Below, piece by piece: positions 25,271 to 33,621 of a DNA stretch of 64,000 bases. Origin of the DNA: Deltaproteobacteria bacterium. Its GTDB lineage: Bacteria; Myxococcota; UBA727; VGSZ01. Each line of letters starts with the position of its first letter. The first letter of the stretch is position 1. The notes beneath the pieces are model-generated. The model was not told the DNA's origin. It saw only the letters and a program-made list of their open reading frames with translations, and did not search any database. The position numbers and the translations under genes were made by a program. The stretch spans positions 372,001 to 436,000 of the forward strand of contig JACOUT010000003.1 of the NCBI GenBank assembly GCA_016177705.1, in the 5' to 3' direction.

Positions 25271-26023
25271 ATGCGTCGACGGGACTTCTTGCTCGGCACC
25301 GTGCCGCTCGCGCTGGCCGCGACCGGCGCGCGCGCCATCGGCCCGCGCTCCGAGGTCGGCGTCGGGCGCCTCAAGCACGGCGGCGCCTGGGATCAGCGTC
25401 CCGAGGCGCTGCGCCGCCTCTTGTGGGAGGCGGGCAAGCGCACCTCCATCTCGGTGGCGCGCGACGCCGCCGTGGTCTCGCTCGACGACGACACGCCCGA
25501 AGGCAAAGAGCTGTTCTGGCAGCCGCTCGTGTTCCTGTCGGGCGAGGGTGAGCTGCCGCCCTTCACCGCGCGACAGCGCGCGCGGCTCGAACGTCACCTG
25601 CGCTACGGCGGCATGCTGGTGATCGACGCGCCGAGCGCCGCCGATCCGTTCACCGCCGGCGCCAAGCGCGAGCTGGCCGCGATGCTGCCCGGCACCACGC
25701 TGCGCGCGCTCGACGGTGAGCACGTGATCTTCAAGAGCTTCTACCTGCTCGACGGCGCGGTCGGCCGCAGCAGGGACGACGCGCATCTGTATGGCGTCGA
25801 CGTCGCCGGCCGCGCCGCCGTGGTGCTCTCGACCAACGACCTGCTGGGCGCGCTCGAGCGTGACCGTTTCGGCACCTGGCGCTTCGACTGCGAGCCCGAC
25901 GGTGAAGCGCAACGCGAGCTGGCCTTCCGCCTCGCCGTCAACCTGCTGATGTACGCCACCTGCCTCGACTACAAGGAGGACCAGGTCCACATCCCCTTCA
26001 TCATGAAGAAGAAGCGCCGGTGA
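25271..26023 (+). CDS. DUF4159 domain protein with Tat-like signal
   Basis: 250 aa. The N-terminus RRRDFLLGTVPLALAATGARA has the twin-arginine consensus R-R-x-F-L and an AxA cleavage site near residue 22, so export by Tat is likely. The rest fits DUF4159, a flavodoxin-like fold usually found beside VWA/BatA-type membrane proteins (from memory). LERHLRYGGMLVIDAPS and the C-terminal AFRLAVNLLMYATCLDYKED are typical. It overlaps the next gene by GTGA; that partner is the VWA/glutamine-amidotransferase-like membrane protein, as in related operons. Confidence 0.8.
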   Translation: MRRRDFLLGTVPLALAATGARAIGPRSEVGVGRLKHGGAWDQRPEALRRLLWEAGKRTSISVARDAAVVSLDDDTPEGKELFWQPLVFLSGEGELPPFTARQRARLERHLRYGGMLVIDAPSAADPFTAGAKRELAAMLPGTTLRALDGEHVIFKSFYLLDGAVGRSRDDAHLYGVDVAGRAAVVLSTNDLLGALERDRFGTWRFDCEPDGEAQRELAFRLAVNLLMYATCLDYKEDQVHIPFIMKKKRR

Positions 26024-28350
26024 CCCCGCACGACGCTGCCTTCAACGCGCGCGAGCTGGTGGCGCTCACCCGCCTGCCGGCGTGGGTGATCGCCGTCGTG
26101 GCGGTCGCGCTGCTCGTCGCCGTGGCGCTCGGCGCCCACGCCACGCGGGGCGCGCCGCTCGGCGTGCGCGGCGGCCTGTTGGCGCTGCGTGCCGCGCTGT
26201 GCCTGGGCGTGCTCGCGCTCTTGCTCGAGCCGGGGCTGCGCTTGATGGCGACCAGCAAGGAGCCAAACCGCGTCGTCATCGCGGTCGACGCCTCGGCCTC
26301 GATGGCCGAGGACGATGACGGCCGGCCACGCGCGCGCCGCGCGGCCGACGCCGCACGCGCGCTCCTCGACGACCTCGCGCACAGGAGCGAGCCCTTCCAG
26401 CCGGAGCTGTGGTGGTTCGACGGCACGGCGCGCCGCGCCACGGTCGAGGAGCTGGCCGCGTTCGGCAGCGATGCGCTGCCGCCCACCGGCGCCACCTCGC
26501 GCCTGGCCGCGGCGCTCGAGCCCGGACAAGGTGCTGTGCCGCGCGGCGAGGGCGCGCCGCCGCTCGGCGGCATGGTCTTGCTCTCGGACGGTGCGGACAC
26601 CGGCGGCCTGTCGGCGGCGCTCACGCCCGAGCTGCGCGAGGCCGCGGCGCGGGTAGGCGCGCCGGTGCACACGGTGGCCATCGGCGCGTCGGTGAGCTTC
26701 AAGGACCTGGCGCTCGAGCGCGTCGTCACCGACGAGCTCGCCTTCGTGCGCAACAAGCTGACCGTCGAGGTCAACGTGCGCAGCAAGGGCTACGACGTCA
26801 CCGTGCCGTTGACGCTCAAGGAGGACGGCCGGCCGGTGGCTACCGCCGACGCCGTCGTCAAGGATGGCGCGAGCGTCAAGGCCACCTTCACCTTCGAGCC
26901 GCAGCGCGCCGGCAAGCGCGTCTACACCGTGACCACGCCGGTGCTGGCCGACGAGCGCATCGCCGAGAACAACCGCGTCGACTTCACGCTCAAGCTGATC
27001 CGCGACCGCATCCGCGTGCTGCTGGTCGCCGGGCGCCCGTCGTGGGACGAGCGCCACGTGCGCCGCATCCTCAAGGAGAACCCGTCGGTCGACCTGATCT
27101 CGTTCTTCATCCTGCGCAGCACCACCGACCTGACCAACGCCGGCAACCGCGAGCTGTCGCTCATCCCCTTCCCGACGCGCGAGCTGTTCACCGAGGAGCT
27201 CGACACCTTCGACGTCGTCATCTTCCAGGACTTCAACTACCGCCCCTACCAGATGGCGCCCTACCTCGAGAACGTGAAGCAGTTCGTCGAAGGCGCGGGC
27301 GGCGGCTTCATGATGATCGGCGGCGAGCTGTCGTTCTCCGAGGGCGACTACGAGGGCACGCCCATCGCCGACGTCTTGCCGGTGCGCCTGTTGCCCGGCA
27401 CCGGCCACACCTCGACCGAGACGTTCGCGCCGCTGCTCACCGACGCCGGACGCAGCCACCCGGTCACCGATCTCGGCGAGCTGTCGGTCGAGGTCGGCGC
27501 GGGCGGGCTGTCGGCGCTGCCGCCGCTCGAGGGCTTGAACCTGGTGGCGGGCGTGCGCGAGGGCGCCGACGTGCTGCTCGCGCACCCGTTCTTGAACGTC
27601 GGCAGCGAGCCGGCGCCGGTGGTGGCGGTGGCCGAGATCGGCAAGGGCAGGAGCATGGCGGTGCTGACCGACTCGACCTGGGTCTGGGGCCTGCCACACG
27701 TCGGCGCCGGCGGCCGCGGCGACGCACACCGGCGCTTCTTCGCCAACGCGCTGCGCTGGTTGATCCGCGACCCGGAGCTGTCGCGCACCCGCATCGTCGT
27801 CGACCTGCCCGACGCCACTCGCGGCGTCGAGCCCGGCAGCGCGGTGCCGCTCGAGGTGCGCACCTTCAACTCGCGCTACCAGCCCGAGGGCGGCGACAAG
27901 GTCACCATCACGCTGACGCCGCTCGACGCCACCGACGGCACCACGCCCACGGTGCTCGAGGGCACCACCGCCGAGGACGGCGCGTGGCGCGCCACCTTCA
28001 CGCCGCCCTTCGCCGGCGTGTGGCGCGCGCGCGTCGACGCCAAGGCCGGCAGCGGCGACGACGCCAAGGCCATCGGCTCCGACGAGGACGCCTTCGTGGT
28101 GCGCGCCACCGCCGCCGAGAAGCTGTTCTCCGAGCCGCGCCCGGACGTGCTCGCCGCGCCCGCGGCCGCGGGCGCCGGGCGCGCGGTCGACGCCGACGAC
28201 GTGCACGGCCTGCCCTTCGTCGATCACAAGATCGAGCGCGTGCACCGCCAGCGCACCGAGCCGTTGTGGGATCGCGCCTGGGTGATCGCGGCCTTGACCG
28301 CGCTCGCCGGCGCGGAATGGTGGTGGCGTCGACGCCGCGGCTTCGCATAG
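26020..28350 (+). CDS. VWA and glutamine-amidotransferase-like membrane protein
   Basis: 776 aa from a GTG coupled to the DUF4159 gene. Two membrane helices (about 20-40, 48-70) precede a VWA-like domain with IAVDASASMAEDD (about 86-98; the D-x-S-x-S MIDAS pattern) to about 220. A beta-sandwich (about 225-320) and a class I glutamine-amidotransferase-like domain (about 325-580) follow, with no catalytic Cys seen at the usual nucleophile elbow. A last helix lies near 745-765, then Arg-rich residues. Such proteins belong to Bat/aerotolerance-type loci; the MoxR ATPase and DUF58 genes usually nearby are absent. Function at the membrane unknown. Confidence 0.75.
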   Translation: MTPHDAAFNARELVALTRLPAWVIAVVAVALLVAVALGAHATRGAPLGVRGGLLALRAALCLGVLALLLEPGLRLMATSKEPNRVVIAVDASASMAEDDDGRPRARRAADAARALLDDLAHRSEPFQPELWWFDGTARRATVEELAAFGSDALPPTGATSRLAAALEPGQGAVPRGEGAPPLGGMVLLSDGADTGGLSAALTPELREAAARVGAPVHTVAIGASVSFKDLALERVVTDELAFVRNKLTVEVNVRSKGYDVTVPLTLKEDGRPVATADAVVKDGASVKATFTFEPQRAGKRVYTVTTPVLADERIAENNRVDFTLKLIRDRIRVLLVAGRPSWDERHVRRILKENPSVDLISFFILRSTTDLTNAGNRELSLIPFPTRELFTEELDTFDVVIFQDFNYRPYQMAPYLENVKQFVEGAGGGFMMIGGELSFSEGDYEGTPIADVLPVRLLPGTGHTSTETFAPLLTDAGRSHPVTDLGELSVEVGAGGLSALPPLEGLNLVAGVREGADVLLAHPFLNVGSEPAPVVAVAEIGKGRSMAVLTDSTWVWGLPHVGAGGRGDAHRRFFANALRWLIRDPELSRTRIVVDLPDATRGVEPGSAVPLEVRTFNSRYQPEGGDKVTITLTPLDATDGTTPTVLEGTTAEDGAWRATFTPPFAGVWRARVDAKAGSGDDAKAIGSDEDAFVVRATAAEKLFSEPRPDVLAAPAAAGAGRAVDADDVHGLPFVDHKIERVHRQRTEPLWDRAWVIAALTALAGAEWWWRRRRGFA

Positions 28351-28353
28351 CTT
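28348..28353 (+). promoter_or_regulatory. TAGCTT -10-like element and GGAGG site before the AHSA1 gene
   Basis: TAGCTT at 28348-28353 overlaps the stop of the preceding gene. A ribosome-binding site GGAGG at 28364-28368 precedes the ATG at 28375. Unlike the leaderless cases, the short leader here includes a Shine-Dalgarno. Confidence 0.35.
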
Positions 28354-28374
28354 CCGCGCACACGGAGGCTCGTC

Positions 28375-28989
28375 ATGGCTGCGAAGAAGAAGGCCGCGAA
28401 CAAGAAGGCCGCCAAGAAGAGGGGCGGTGGCGCCAAGAAGAGGGGCGGTGGCGCCAAGAAGAGGGGCGGTGGCGCCAAGAAGAAGGCCGCCAAGAAGAAG
28501 GCCGCGCCAAAGAAGGCCGCGCCAAAGAAAGCCGCGCCAAAGAAGGCCGCGCCAAAGAAGGCCGCGCCAAAGAAGGCCGGCGCGAGCGGCGCGCGCCCGA
28601 CCACCACCATCGTGCAGCACGTCTTCATCCAGGCGACGCCGCTGCAGGTCTACGACGCGCTCGTCGATCCTTCGGTCGCCTCCACGGTGATCGGCGGCGC
28701 ATGCAAGGGCGCACCGACCGTGGGCGGCGCCTTCACGCACTGGAACGACTACATCCACGGCAAGCACCTCGAGCTGGTGCGCGGCGAGCGCATCGTGCAG
28801 GAGTGGGCCACCACCGAGTGGCCCAAGGGCGCTGCTCCCTCGCGGCTCGAGATCTCGCTCGCGGGCACCGGCGGCGGCACCGAGCTGACCATGACGCACT
28901 CGAGCGTGCCCACCGACCAGGCCGAGGAGTACCGGCAAGGCTGGATCGACTACTACTGGACGCCGATGCGCGCGCACTTCGGCGGCTGA
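28375..28989 (+). CDS. AHSA1/SRPBCC-domain protein with histone H1-like N-terminal tail
   Basis: 204 aa in two parts. Residues 1-70 are a Lys/Ala/Gly/Pro tail: three AKKRGGG units and then five AAPKK units, like the tails of histone H1 and bacterial Hc1/KKAAPKK proteins that bind DNA. Residues about 74-204 form an SRPBCC fold of the AHSA1 type (QHVFIQATPLQVYDALVD, VGGAFTHWNDYIHGKHLEL, WPKGAAPSRLEISL, and a final TM-like helix EEYRQGWIDYYWTPMRAHF). The domain binds hydrophobic ligands or Hsp90-like partners in relatives. The tail suggests nucleic-acid association, but that is inference. It is coupled to the GIY-YIG gene. Confidence 0.85.
   Translation: MAAKKKAANKKAAKKRGGGAKKRGGGAKKRGGGAKKKAAKKKAAPKKAAPKKAAPKKAAPKKAAPKKAGASGARPTTTIVQHVFIQATPLQVYDALVDPSVASTVIGGACKGAPTVGGAFTHWNDYIHGKHLELVRGERIVQEWATTEWPKGAAPSRLEISLAGTGGGTELTMTHSSVPTDQAEEYRQGWIDYYWTPMRAHFGG
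28411..28473 (+). repeat. Three 21-bp tandem repeats (AKKRGGG)
   Basis: The unit GCCAAGAAGAGGGGCGGTGGC starts at 28411, 28432 and 28453 and is repeated exactly at DNA level. It encodes the Gly-rich basic part of the tail. Confidence 0.95.
28501..28575 (+). repeat. Five 15-bp tandem repeats (AAPKK)
   Basis: GCCGCGCCAAAGAAG is present five times from 28501 with one A for G difference at the end of the second copy. The near identity suggests recent expansion and possible length variation between strains. Confidence 0.95.
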
Positions 28990-29630
28990 TGACGTCGCGG
29001 TCGAGGGCGGCGGCACCCGCGCGCCGCGCGCGCTGGTGGTGGGTCTACCTGCTGTGCTGCGCCGACGGCGCGCTCTACGTCGGCATCACCAATGATCTGG
29101 CGCGCCGCCTGCGCGCGCACCAGGCCGGCACGGGCGGCGCCTTCACGCGCGCGCGCCGACCGGTCTCGCTCGTGTGGCGCTATCGCTGTCAGCAGGCGGT
29201 GGCGCGGCGCCTCGAGCCCGCCCTCAAACGCCTGCGCCGCGCCGAGCGGCTGCGCCTCGTCGCCGGTGACCGCGCGCTGTTGCGCGCGGCGCTCGCACGC
29301 GCGCGCCGCACGCTCACCCGGGAGGACGAAGCGCCTGCACCATCGCGCTCGCGGCCAGGCGCTGCTGCGCCGCCGCGCCCTCGCGCGCGGCCAGGCTCTC
29401 GACGTGGTGGAACAGCGCGGCGCCCTCGGCGTCGGTCATGGGCAGCGCACCGGCCAGCAAGAGCTGCTCGGCCGCCTCGGCGCCGCTCGCCGTGCGATCG
29501 CGCGGGTCGCGCGCGCACAGCTTGGCCAGCACCTGCTCGAGCGCCCGCCGACGTGGGCCGGGCGCTACCGCGGTCAGCACCGGCGCCGCGCCGAACGCCG
29601 GCAGGTGGCCCTCGACCGACTCGGCGATGA
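28989..29630 (+). CDS. GIY-YIG nuclease-domain protein (UPF0213-like) with antisense-overlapping C-terminus
   Basis: 213 aa by open frame. Residues about 17-100 are a GIY-YIG domain: VYLLCC and YVGITNDLARRL supply the two core strands and the catalytic Arg40, and a Glu in RRLEPALKRL fits the metal-binding Glu. Stand-alone members (YhbQ type) end at about 90-110 residues. Here no stop occurs until 29630, so the last 100 residues (Arg/Pro/Ala-rich) are antisense to the convergent kinase gene for 317 bp. The tail may be translated but is probably without structure. The start overlaps the AHSA1 stop (TGATG). Confidence 0.7.
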   Translation: MTSRSRAAAPARRARWWWVYLLCCADGALYVGITNDLARRLRAHQAGTGGAFTRARRPVSLVWRYRCQQAVARRLEPALKRLRRAERLRLVAGDRALLRAALARARRTLTREDEAPAPSRSRPGAAAPPRPRARPGSRRGGTARRPRRRSWAAHRPARAARPPRRRSPCDRAGRARTAWPAPARAPADVGRALPRSAPAPRRTPAGGPRPTRR

Positions 29631-30867
29631 CGAGCCCTGCCATGTACAGGTCGGCGCGCGCGTCAGCGCTGCCGAGCAAGCGGTGCTCGGGCGCCATGTA
29701 GGCGCGCGTGCCGGCGAGCGCGCCGAGCTCGCGCAGGCCGGCAGTGCCGAAGTCGCACAGCATGAGCTGGCCGTCGTGGAACAACAGGTTCGACGGCTTG
29801 ATGTCGAGGTGGAGCTGGCCCGCCTGGTGGATGTCGTGCAGCGTGCGCAGCAAGACGGCGCCGAGGTCGACGGCCTCGGTGTGGCGCAGCTTCTTCTCCT
29901 GCTGCAAGCGCCGTTGCAGCGAGCCGCCCTCGCACAGCGCCATCACCAACAGGTCGCGCGCCTCGTCGAGGTCGAGGATGGAGACGATGTGCGGGTGCTC
30001 GAAGCTGCCGGCGATGCGCGCCTCGTGCACGATGCGCGCGCGCCGCTCCTCGGCGCTGCCGCGGGCGTGAAAGATCTTGAGCGCCACCTCGCGACCGATC
30101 AGGCGGTCGCGCGCGCGAAAGACGGTGGCGGCGCCGCCTCGACCAACCTCGTCGATCACCGAGTAGCGCGCGCCGGCCGCGCGCGCGCCCAAAAAGCGCG
30201 CGAGCACGCGCCGCGCGTCGTCGCCGCGCTGCAGATCTTCGTCGCGGCGCAGCCGGCGCGCGCGTGTCTTTGCCTGGCTGGCGCCGATGTCGAGCGCCAG
30301 CACCTGCTCGTACCGCAGCCTCGCCTCGTCGAGGTCGCCGTCGGCCTCGGCGATCTCGCCGAGCGCCTGTAGCGCAAACACCGCGTGCTGCTCGGGCGCC
30401 GACGGCTCGGCCAGCTTGACCAGCAAGGTGACGGCGCGCGCGCGATCGCCGCGGCGCAGCAGGCGCTCGGCCAGTTGGCGCCGCAGCTCGAGCGAGCGCG
30501 ACGCGAGCAGCGCGTCGGCGAGCAGCGCGTCGGCGGCCTTGCCGCGACCGCCGGCGTCGAGCGCAGCGATCTCCATCTGCAAGTCGGGGCCCTCGGCGAA
30601 GGCGCGGCCGTTGGCGTCGAGCGTCAGACGGGCGCGCGCGCGGCGCAGCGTGTCGTCGAGCGGATCGCGGGTCGGTCCCTCGACCTCGCTCGCCGGCTCC
30701 GACGACACCGGCTCGCGCTGCAGCACCACGGCGCCGGCAGCCCGACTCACCACCACGGTCGGGGCCACGCGCGACGGCGGCTCAGGCGCGGGCGACGACT
30801 GCGCCTGCGGCTGCTGCTCGCCCTTGTCGTCGAGGAAGCCCTTCAGCCAGCGATCGAGGATGCCCAC
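29314..30867 (-). CDS. Serine/threonine protein kinase with N-terminal TPR-like region
   Basis: 517 aa. After a Pro/Gln-rich N-terminus (15-35), helical TPR-like repeats occupy about 95-200. The kinase domain (about 235-480) has VGRGGAATVF (241-250), VALKIF with Lys264, catalytic loop HLDIKPSN (Asp355, Asn360) and DFG at 372-374; HLD replaces HRD, so it is a non-RD kinase. No membrane helix is seen, so it is cytoplasmic. The GTG start at 30867 lies within the last codons of the upstream secreted-protein gene (25-bp overlap), and a TATACT hexamer sits 8 bases before it. The C-terminus lies under the GIY-YIG frame. Confidence 0.9.
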   Translation of the reverse strand: MGILDRWLKGFLDDKGEQQPQAQSSPAPEPPSRVAPTVVVSRAAGAVVLQREPVSSEPASEVEGPTRDPLDDTLRRARARLTLDANGRAFAEGPDLQMEIAALDAGGRGKAADALLADALLASRSLELRRQLAERLLRRGDRARAVTLLVKLAEPSAPEQHAVFALQALGEIAEADGDLDEARLRYEQVLALDIGASQAKTRARRLRRDEDLQRGDDARRVLARFLGARAAGARYSVIDEVGRGGAATVFRARDRLIGREVALKIFHARGSAEERRARIVHEARIAGSFEHPHIVSILDLDEARDLLVMALCEGGSLQRRLQQEKKLRHTEAVDLGAVLLRTLHDIHQAGQLHLDIKPSNLLFHDGQLMLCDFGTAGLRELGALAGTRAYMAPEHRLLGSADARADLYMAGLVIAESVEGHLPAFGAAPVLTAVAPGPRRRALEQVLAKLCARDPRDRTASGAEAAEQLLLAGALPMTDAEGAALFHHVESLAAREGAAAQQRLAASAMVQALRPPG

Positions 30868-31586
30868 GATCGGCGAGTATACCGGCGACGCATGGCCAAG
30901 AGCGCGAGCGCGAGCGCGCCCACCGAGCCGGCGGGCGTGGCGGCGCAGCCGACCGGCGACACCGTCACCGGCGTCGCCTCGGCGACGTTGCCGGCGCGGT
31001 CGATGGCGACGACGTCGTAGTCGCGCGTGCCGCCCTGGTAGCTCCAGTCGGAGAAGGACAGGCCCGCGCCTGGTCCCCAGGTGACGCTGGTGGAGAGGCG
31101 CGTGCGTTGGTCGCCGTCGACCACGCTCAAGACCGCGGCCGCCAGGTTCTGCTCGGGGGCGATCTCGATCTCGACGTGCGGGTTCTCGAGGAACGGGCTG
31201 ACCACCTCGGCGCGCGCGACCTCGGCAGGTGCCGCCGGCCCGTCGATGAGCGCGTTGCCGGTGGTCCAGCTCATGTCTTCGCTGAAGCCGCCGCCGAAGC
31301 TGATGCGCACGGTGACGTCGGTGAGCGCCGGTTGCAGCGGCAGGCGCGCGATGGTGATGCCCTCGACCACCTCGAGCGTCGCCGGCGTCACCACCTCGGT
31401 GGCGCCGTCGAAGGTGACCACGGCCACCGCGGTCGGCTGCTCGATGGTGATGAGGGCGGCGTTCCTCGCCACGTCGGTCTCGCCGAAGGAGGGCACGCGC
31501 ATCTGCTGGGGCGCCATCAGCGCGTCCTCGGCGGCGACGCCGGCCTGGGTGGGGAGGAGCGCGAGCAGCACGGGGACGATCAGCAT
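30843..31586 (-). CDS. Secreted protein, tandem paralog B, MYXO-CTERM-like tail
   Basis: 247 aa. A short signal peptide (about 1-18) is followed by an all-beta domain, and the tail has Cys with Ala/Gly, a hydrophobic helix and MRRR (about 210-230), resembling MYXO-CTERM. It is a clear paralog of the gene just upstream (31614-32372): shared blocks include VVEGITIARLPLQPALTDV, EDMSWTTGNALIDGPAAPA and DYDVVAIDRAGNVAEATP. GGAG lies 8 bases before the ATG. No family recognised; the repeated AIDRAGN phrase recalls Ig-like adhesion domains. Likely surface-linked. Confidence 0.75.
   Translation of the reverse strand: MLIVPVLLALLPTQAGVAAEDALMAPQQMRVPSFGETDVARNAALITIEQPTAVAVVTFDGATEVVTPATLEVVEGITIARLPLQPALTDVTVRISFGGGFSEDMSWTTGNALIDGPAAPAEVARAEVVSPFLENPHVEIEIAPEQNLAAAVLSVVDGDQRTRLSTSVTWGPGAGLSFSDWSYQGGTRDYDVVAIDRAGNVAEATPVTVSPVGCAATPAGSVGALALALLAMRRRYTRRSWASSIAG
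30876..30881 (-). promoter_or_regulatory. TATACT -10 element of the kinase gene
   Basis: Minus-strand TATACT is a near-consensus -10 box, rare in such GC-rich DNA. It is followed by 8 bases and the GTG at 30867, so the kinase probably has its own promoter inside the 3' end of the upstream gene. Confidence 0.5.
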
Positions 31587-31613
31587 GGTGGACTCCGGGT
31601 CGCCTGGTGCAGG

Positions 31614-32372
31614 CTAGCGCAACCAGCGCCGCGACGACGATGGCCGGGCGCGCGCGCGCGTGGTGCGCCCGAGCACGAGCAACGCGAGCGCGAGCGCTGC
31701 CGGCGCCCCGGCCGGCGCCGCCGCGCAGCCGCCCTCGCCGACCGTGATCGGCGTAGCGTCAGCGACGTTGCCGGCACGATCGATGGCCACCACGTCGTAG
31801 TCGCGCACGCCTCCCTGGTAGGCCCAGTCCGCGAAGGTGATCGGCGAGGTGCCTCCCCAGCCCATGCTGGCCGACAGGCGCGTGCGCTGCTCGCCATCGA
31901 CGGCGCTCAACACCGCGGCGGCGAGGTCCGGCTCCGGCGCCAGCTCGATCTCGACGTGCGGGTTCTCGAGCAACGGCCGCACCACCTCGGCGCGCGCCAC
32001 CACCGCCGGCGCCGCCGGGCCGTCGATGAGCGCGCTGCCCGTCGTCCAGCTCATGTCCTCGGTGAAGCCGCCCGCGAAGGAGAGGCGCAGCGTGACGGCG
32101 GTGAGCGCCGGTTGCAGCGGCAGCCGCGCGATGGTGAGGCCCTCGACTACCTCGAGCGGGACCGGCGTTTCCGTCTCGGTGGCGCCGTCGAAGGTCAGCA
32201 GTGAGGCGGCGCTGAGTTGCTCGGTGGTGAGGAACGCGGCGTTGCGCGCCACCTCGACGTCACCGGGTCCGGGCACGCGCATCAGCGGCGGCTCCATGGC
32301 AGCCGCGTCCTCGTTGGCAGGGGCGCGGATCGCCTGACCGGGGAGCAGCAGCAAGAGGGCGGGCACGAGCAT
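31614..32372 (-). CDS. Secreted protein, tandem paralog A, MYXO-CTERM-like tail
   Basis: 252 aa. The ATG at 32372 begins a signal peptide (MLVPALLLLLPGQAIRA) and has GAGG about 9 bases upstream. The domain repeats nearly every block of the downstream paralog: LPLQPALTAVTLRLSF, EDMSWTTGSALIDGPAAPA and DYDVVAIDRAGN. The C-terminus has GGCAAAPAG, a hydrophobic segment and an Arg-rich end, again MYXO-CTERM-like. 27 bp separate the two genes, so a recent tandem duplication co-transcribed as a pair is likely. Molecular role unknown. Confidence 0.75.
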   Translation of the reverse strand: MLVPALLLLLPGQAIRAPANEDAAAMEPPLMRVPGPGDVEVARNAAFLTTEQLSAASLLTFDGATETETPVPLEVVEGLTIARLPLQPALTAVTLRLSFAGGFTEDMSWTTGSALIDGPAAPAVVARAEVVRPLLENPHVEIELAPEPDLAAAVLSAVDGEQRTRLSASMGWGGTSPITFADWAYQGGVRDYDVVAIDRAGNVADATPITVGEGGCAAAPAGAPAALALALLVLGRTTRARARPSSSRRWLR

Positions 32373-32421
32373 CGGGGCCTCCAGACGCTCGTGGTTGAGC
32401 AACCGCCGTGCCCGACGCGCC

Positions 32422-32460
32422 ACGGCGCCCCGATGCCGCCGAAGCGGCAGGGGGCGCCGT
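32422..32460. terminator. Strong two-part hairpin after the aldolase gene
   Basis: ACGGCGCCCC (32422-32431) pairs with GGGGCGCCGT (32451-32460), and inside them TGCCGC/GCGGCA closes a CGAA loop. It lies between the aldolase stop and the start of paralog A on the minus strand. No T-tract follows on either side, so it may be a Rho-independent-like or mRNA-protecting hairpin rather than a classic terminator. Confidence 0.5.
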
Positions 32461-32499
32461 AGAAATTCGTCGATCGGGCACGTCGATCAGAACGGGCGA

Positions 32500-33555
32500 T
32501 CAGGCGACGGTCACTTCCTTGGTCAGGTAGACGTCCTGGATCGCGTTCAACAGCTCGATGCCGTCCTTCCTCGGCTTCTGGAAGGCCTTGCGTCCCGAGA
32601 TGAGCCCAGCGCCGCCCGCGCGCTTGTTGATCACCGCCGTGCGCACCGCCTCGGCGAGGTCGGTGGCGCCCTTGGACTCGCCGCCCGAGTTGATGAGCGG
32701 CGCGCGCCCCAGGTAGTTGGTCGCCACCTGGTAGCGGCACAGGTCGATGGGGTTGTCGCTGGTGAGCTTCTCGTAGACGGCCTTGTGCGTCTTGCCGAAC
32801 GCGAGTGCGTTGTAGCCGCCGTTATTCTCGGGGAGCTTCTGCTTGATGATGTCGGCCTCGATGGTGACGCCCAGGTGGTTCGCCTGGCCCGTCAGGTCGG
32901 CGGACGCGTGGTAGTCGACGCCGTCCTTCTTGAACGCGTTGTTGCGCAGGTAGCACCACAAGACCGTGACCATGCCGAGCTCGTGCGCGCGCGCGAAGGC
33001 GTCGGACACCTCTTGCAACTGACGGCGCGAGGCCGGCTGGCCCCAGTAGATGGTGGCGCCGACGGAGACGCAGCCCATCTCGAAGGCGCGCTCGACGGTG
33101 GTGAACATCGTCTGATCGGGCTCCTGCGGCAGCGACAACAGCTCATTGTGGTTGATCTTGAGCATCATCGGGATCTTGTGCGCGTAGCGACGCGCGATCG
33201 AGCCGAGCACGCCGTAGGTCGAGCACACGGCGTTGCAGCCGCCCTCGAGCGCCAGCTCGATGATGTTCTTCGGATCGAAGTAGTCGGGGTTGGGCGCGAA
33301 GCTGGCGCCGCCGGAGTGCTCGATGCCCTGGTCGACGGGCAGGATCGAGAGGTAGCCGGTGCCGCCCAGGCGGCCGTGGTTGAACATGCCCTGCAGGTTG
33401 CGCAGCACGGCCGGCGAGCGATCGCTGGCCGAGACCACGCGATCGATGAAGTCGGGCCCGGGCAGGTGCAGGCTCTCCTTCGGGATGGTCTTGCAGACGT
33501 GGTTGAGCAGGCTCTCGTCTTTGCCGAGCAGCGAGGTGATCTTCGACAGGCTCAT
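32500..33555 (-). CDS. fbaB: Class I fructose-bisphosphate aldolase (FbaB/DhnA type)
   Basis: 351 aa. The archaeal/FbaB-type class I aldolase is recognised from [20 protein letters not shown] (71-90), LKINHNEL (132-139), the GATIYWG strand (166-172) and [17 protein letters not shown] (231-247), where Lys238 is the expected Schiff-base lysine. It splits fructose 1,6-bisphosphate into two triose phosphates in glycolysis or joins them in gluconeogenesis, without metal. GAGGAG lies about 8 bases before the ATG. It appears to be a single gene flanked by hairpins. Confidence 0.93.
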   Translation of the reverse strand: MSLSKITSLLGKDESLLNHVCKTIPKESLHLPGPDFIDRVVSASDRSPAVLRNLQGMFNHGRLGGTGYLSILPVDQGIEHSGGASFAPNPDYFDPKNIIELALEGGCNAVCSTYGVLGSIARRYAHKIPMMLKINHNELLSLPQEPDQTMFTTVERAFEMGCVSVGATIYWGQPASRRQLQEVSDAFARAHELGMVTVLWCYLRNNAFKKDGVDYHASADLTGQANHLGVTIEADIIKQKLPENNGGYNALAFGKTHKAVYEKLTSDNPIDLCRYQVATNYLGRAPLINSGGESKGATDLAEAVRTAVINKRAGGAGLISGRKAFQKPRKDGIELLNAIQDVYLTKEVTVA

Positions 33556-33571
33556 GGGGGCTTCTCCTCGG

Positions 33572-33590
33572 CGGCCGTCTGGCACGGCCG
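33572..33590. other. Hairpin CGGCCGT-CTGGC-ACGGCCG upstream of fbaB
   Basis: A perfect 7-bp stem lies 16 bases before the aldolase ribosome-binding-site region and after the stop of the Cys-rich lipoprotein gene. It could end the upstream transcript or shape the fbaB leader. No U-tract follows. Confidence 0.4.
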
Positions 33591-33621
33591 TCGTCGAGGA
33601 GCAACCGCCGCCCCGGTGGCG

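Noticed and set aside
28411..28575. CRISPR-like regular repeats
   Set aside because: Repeats are adjacent without spacers and encode an in-frame basic tail.
25969..29016. Thousand-residue open frame on the minus strand opposite the VWA and AHSA1 genes
   Set aside because: Composition is that of a complement of a high-GC gene, and the opposite strand carries coherent domains and overlapping starts.
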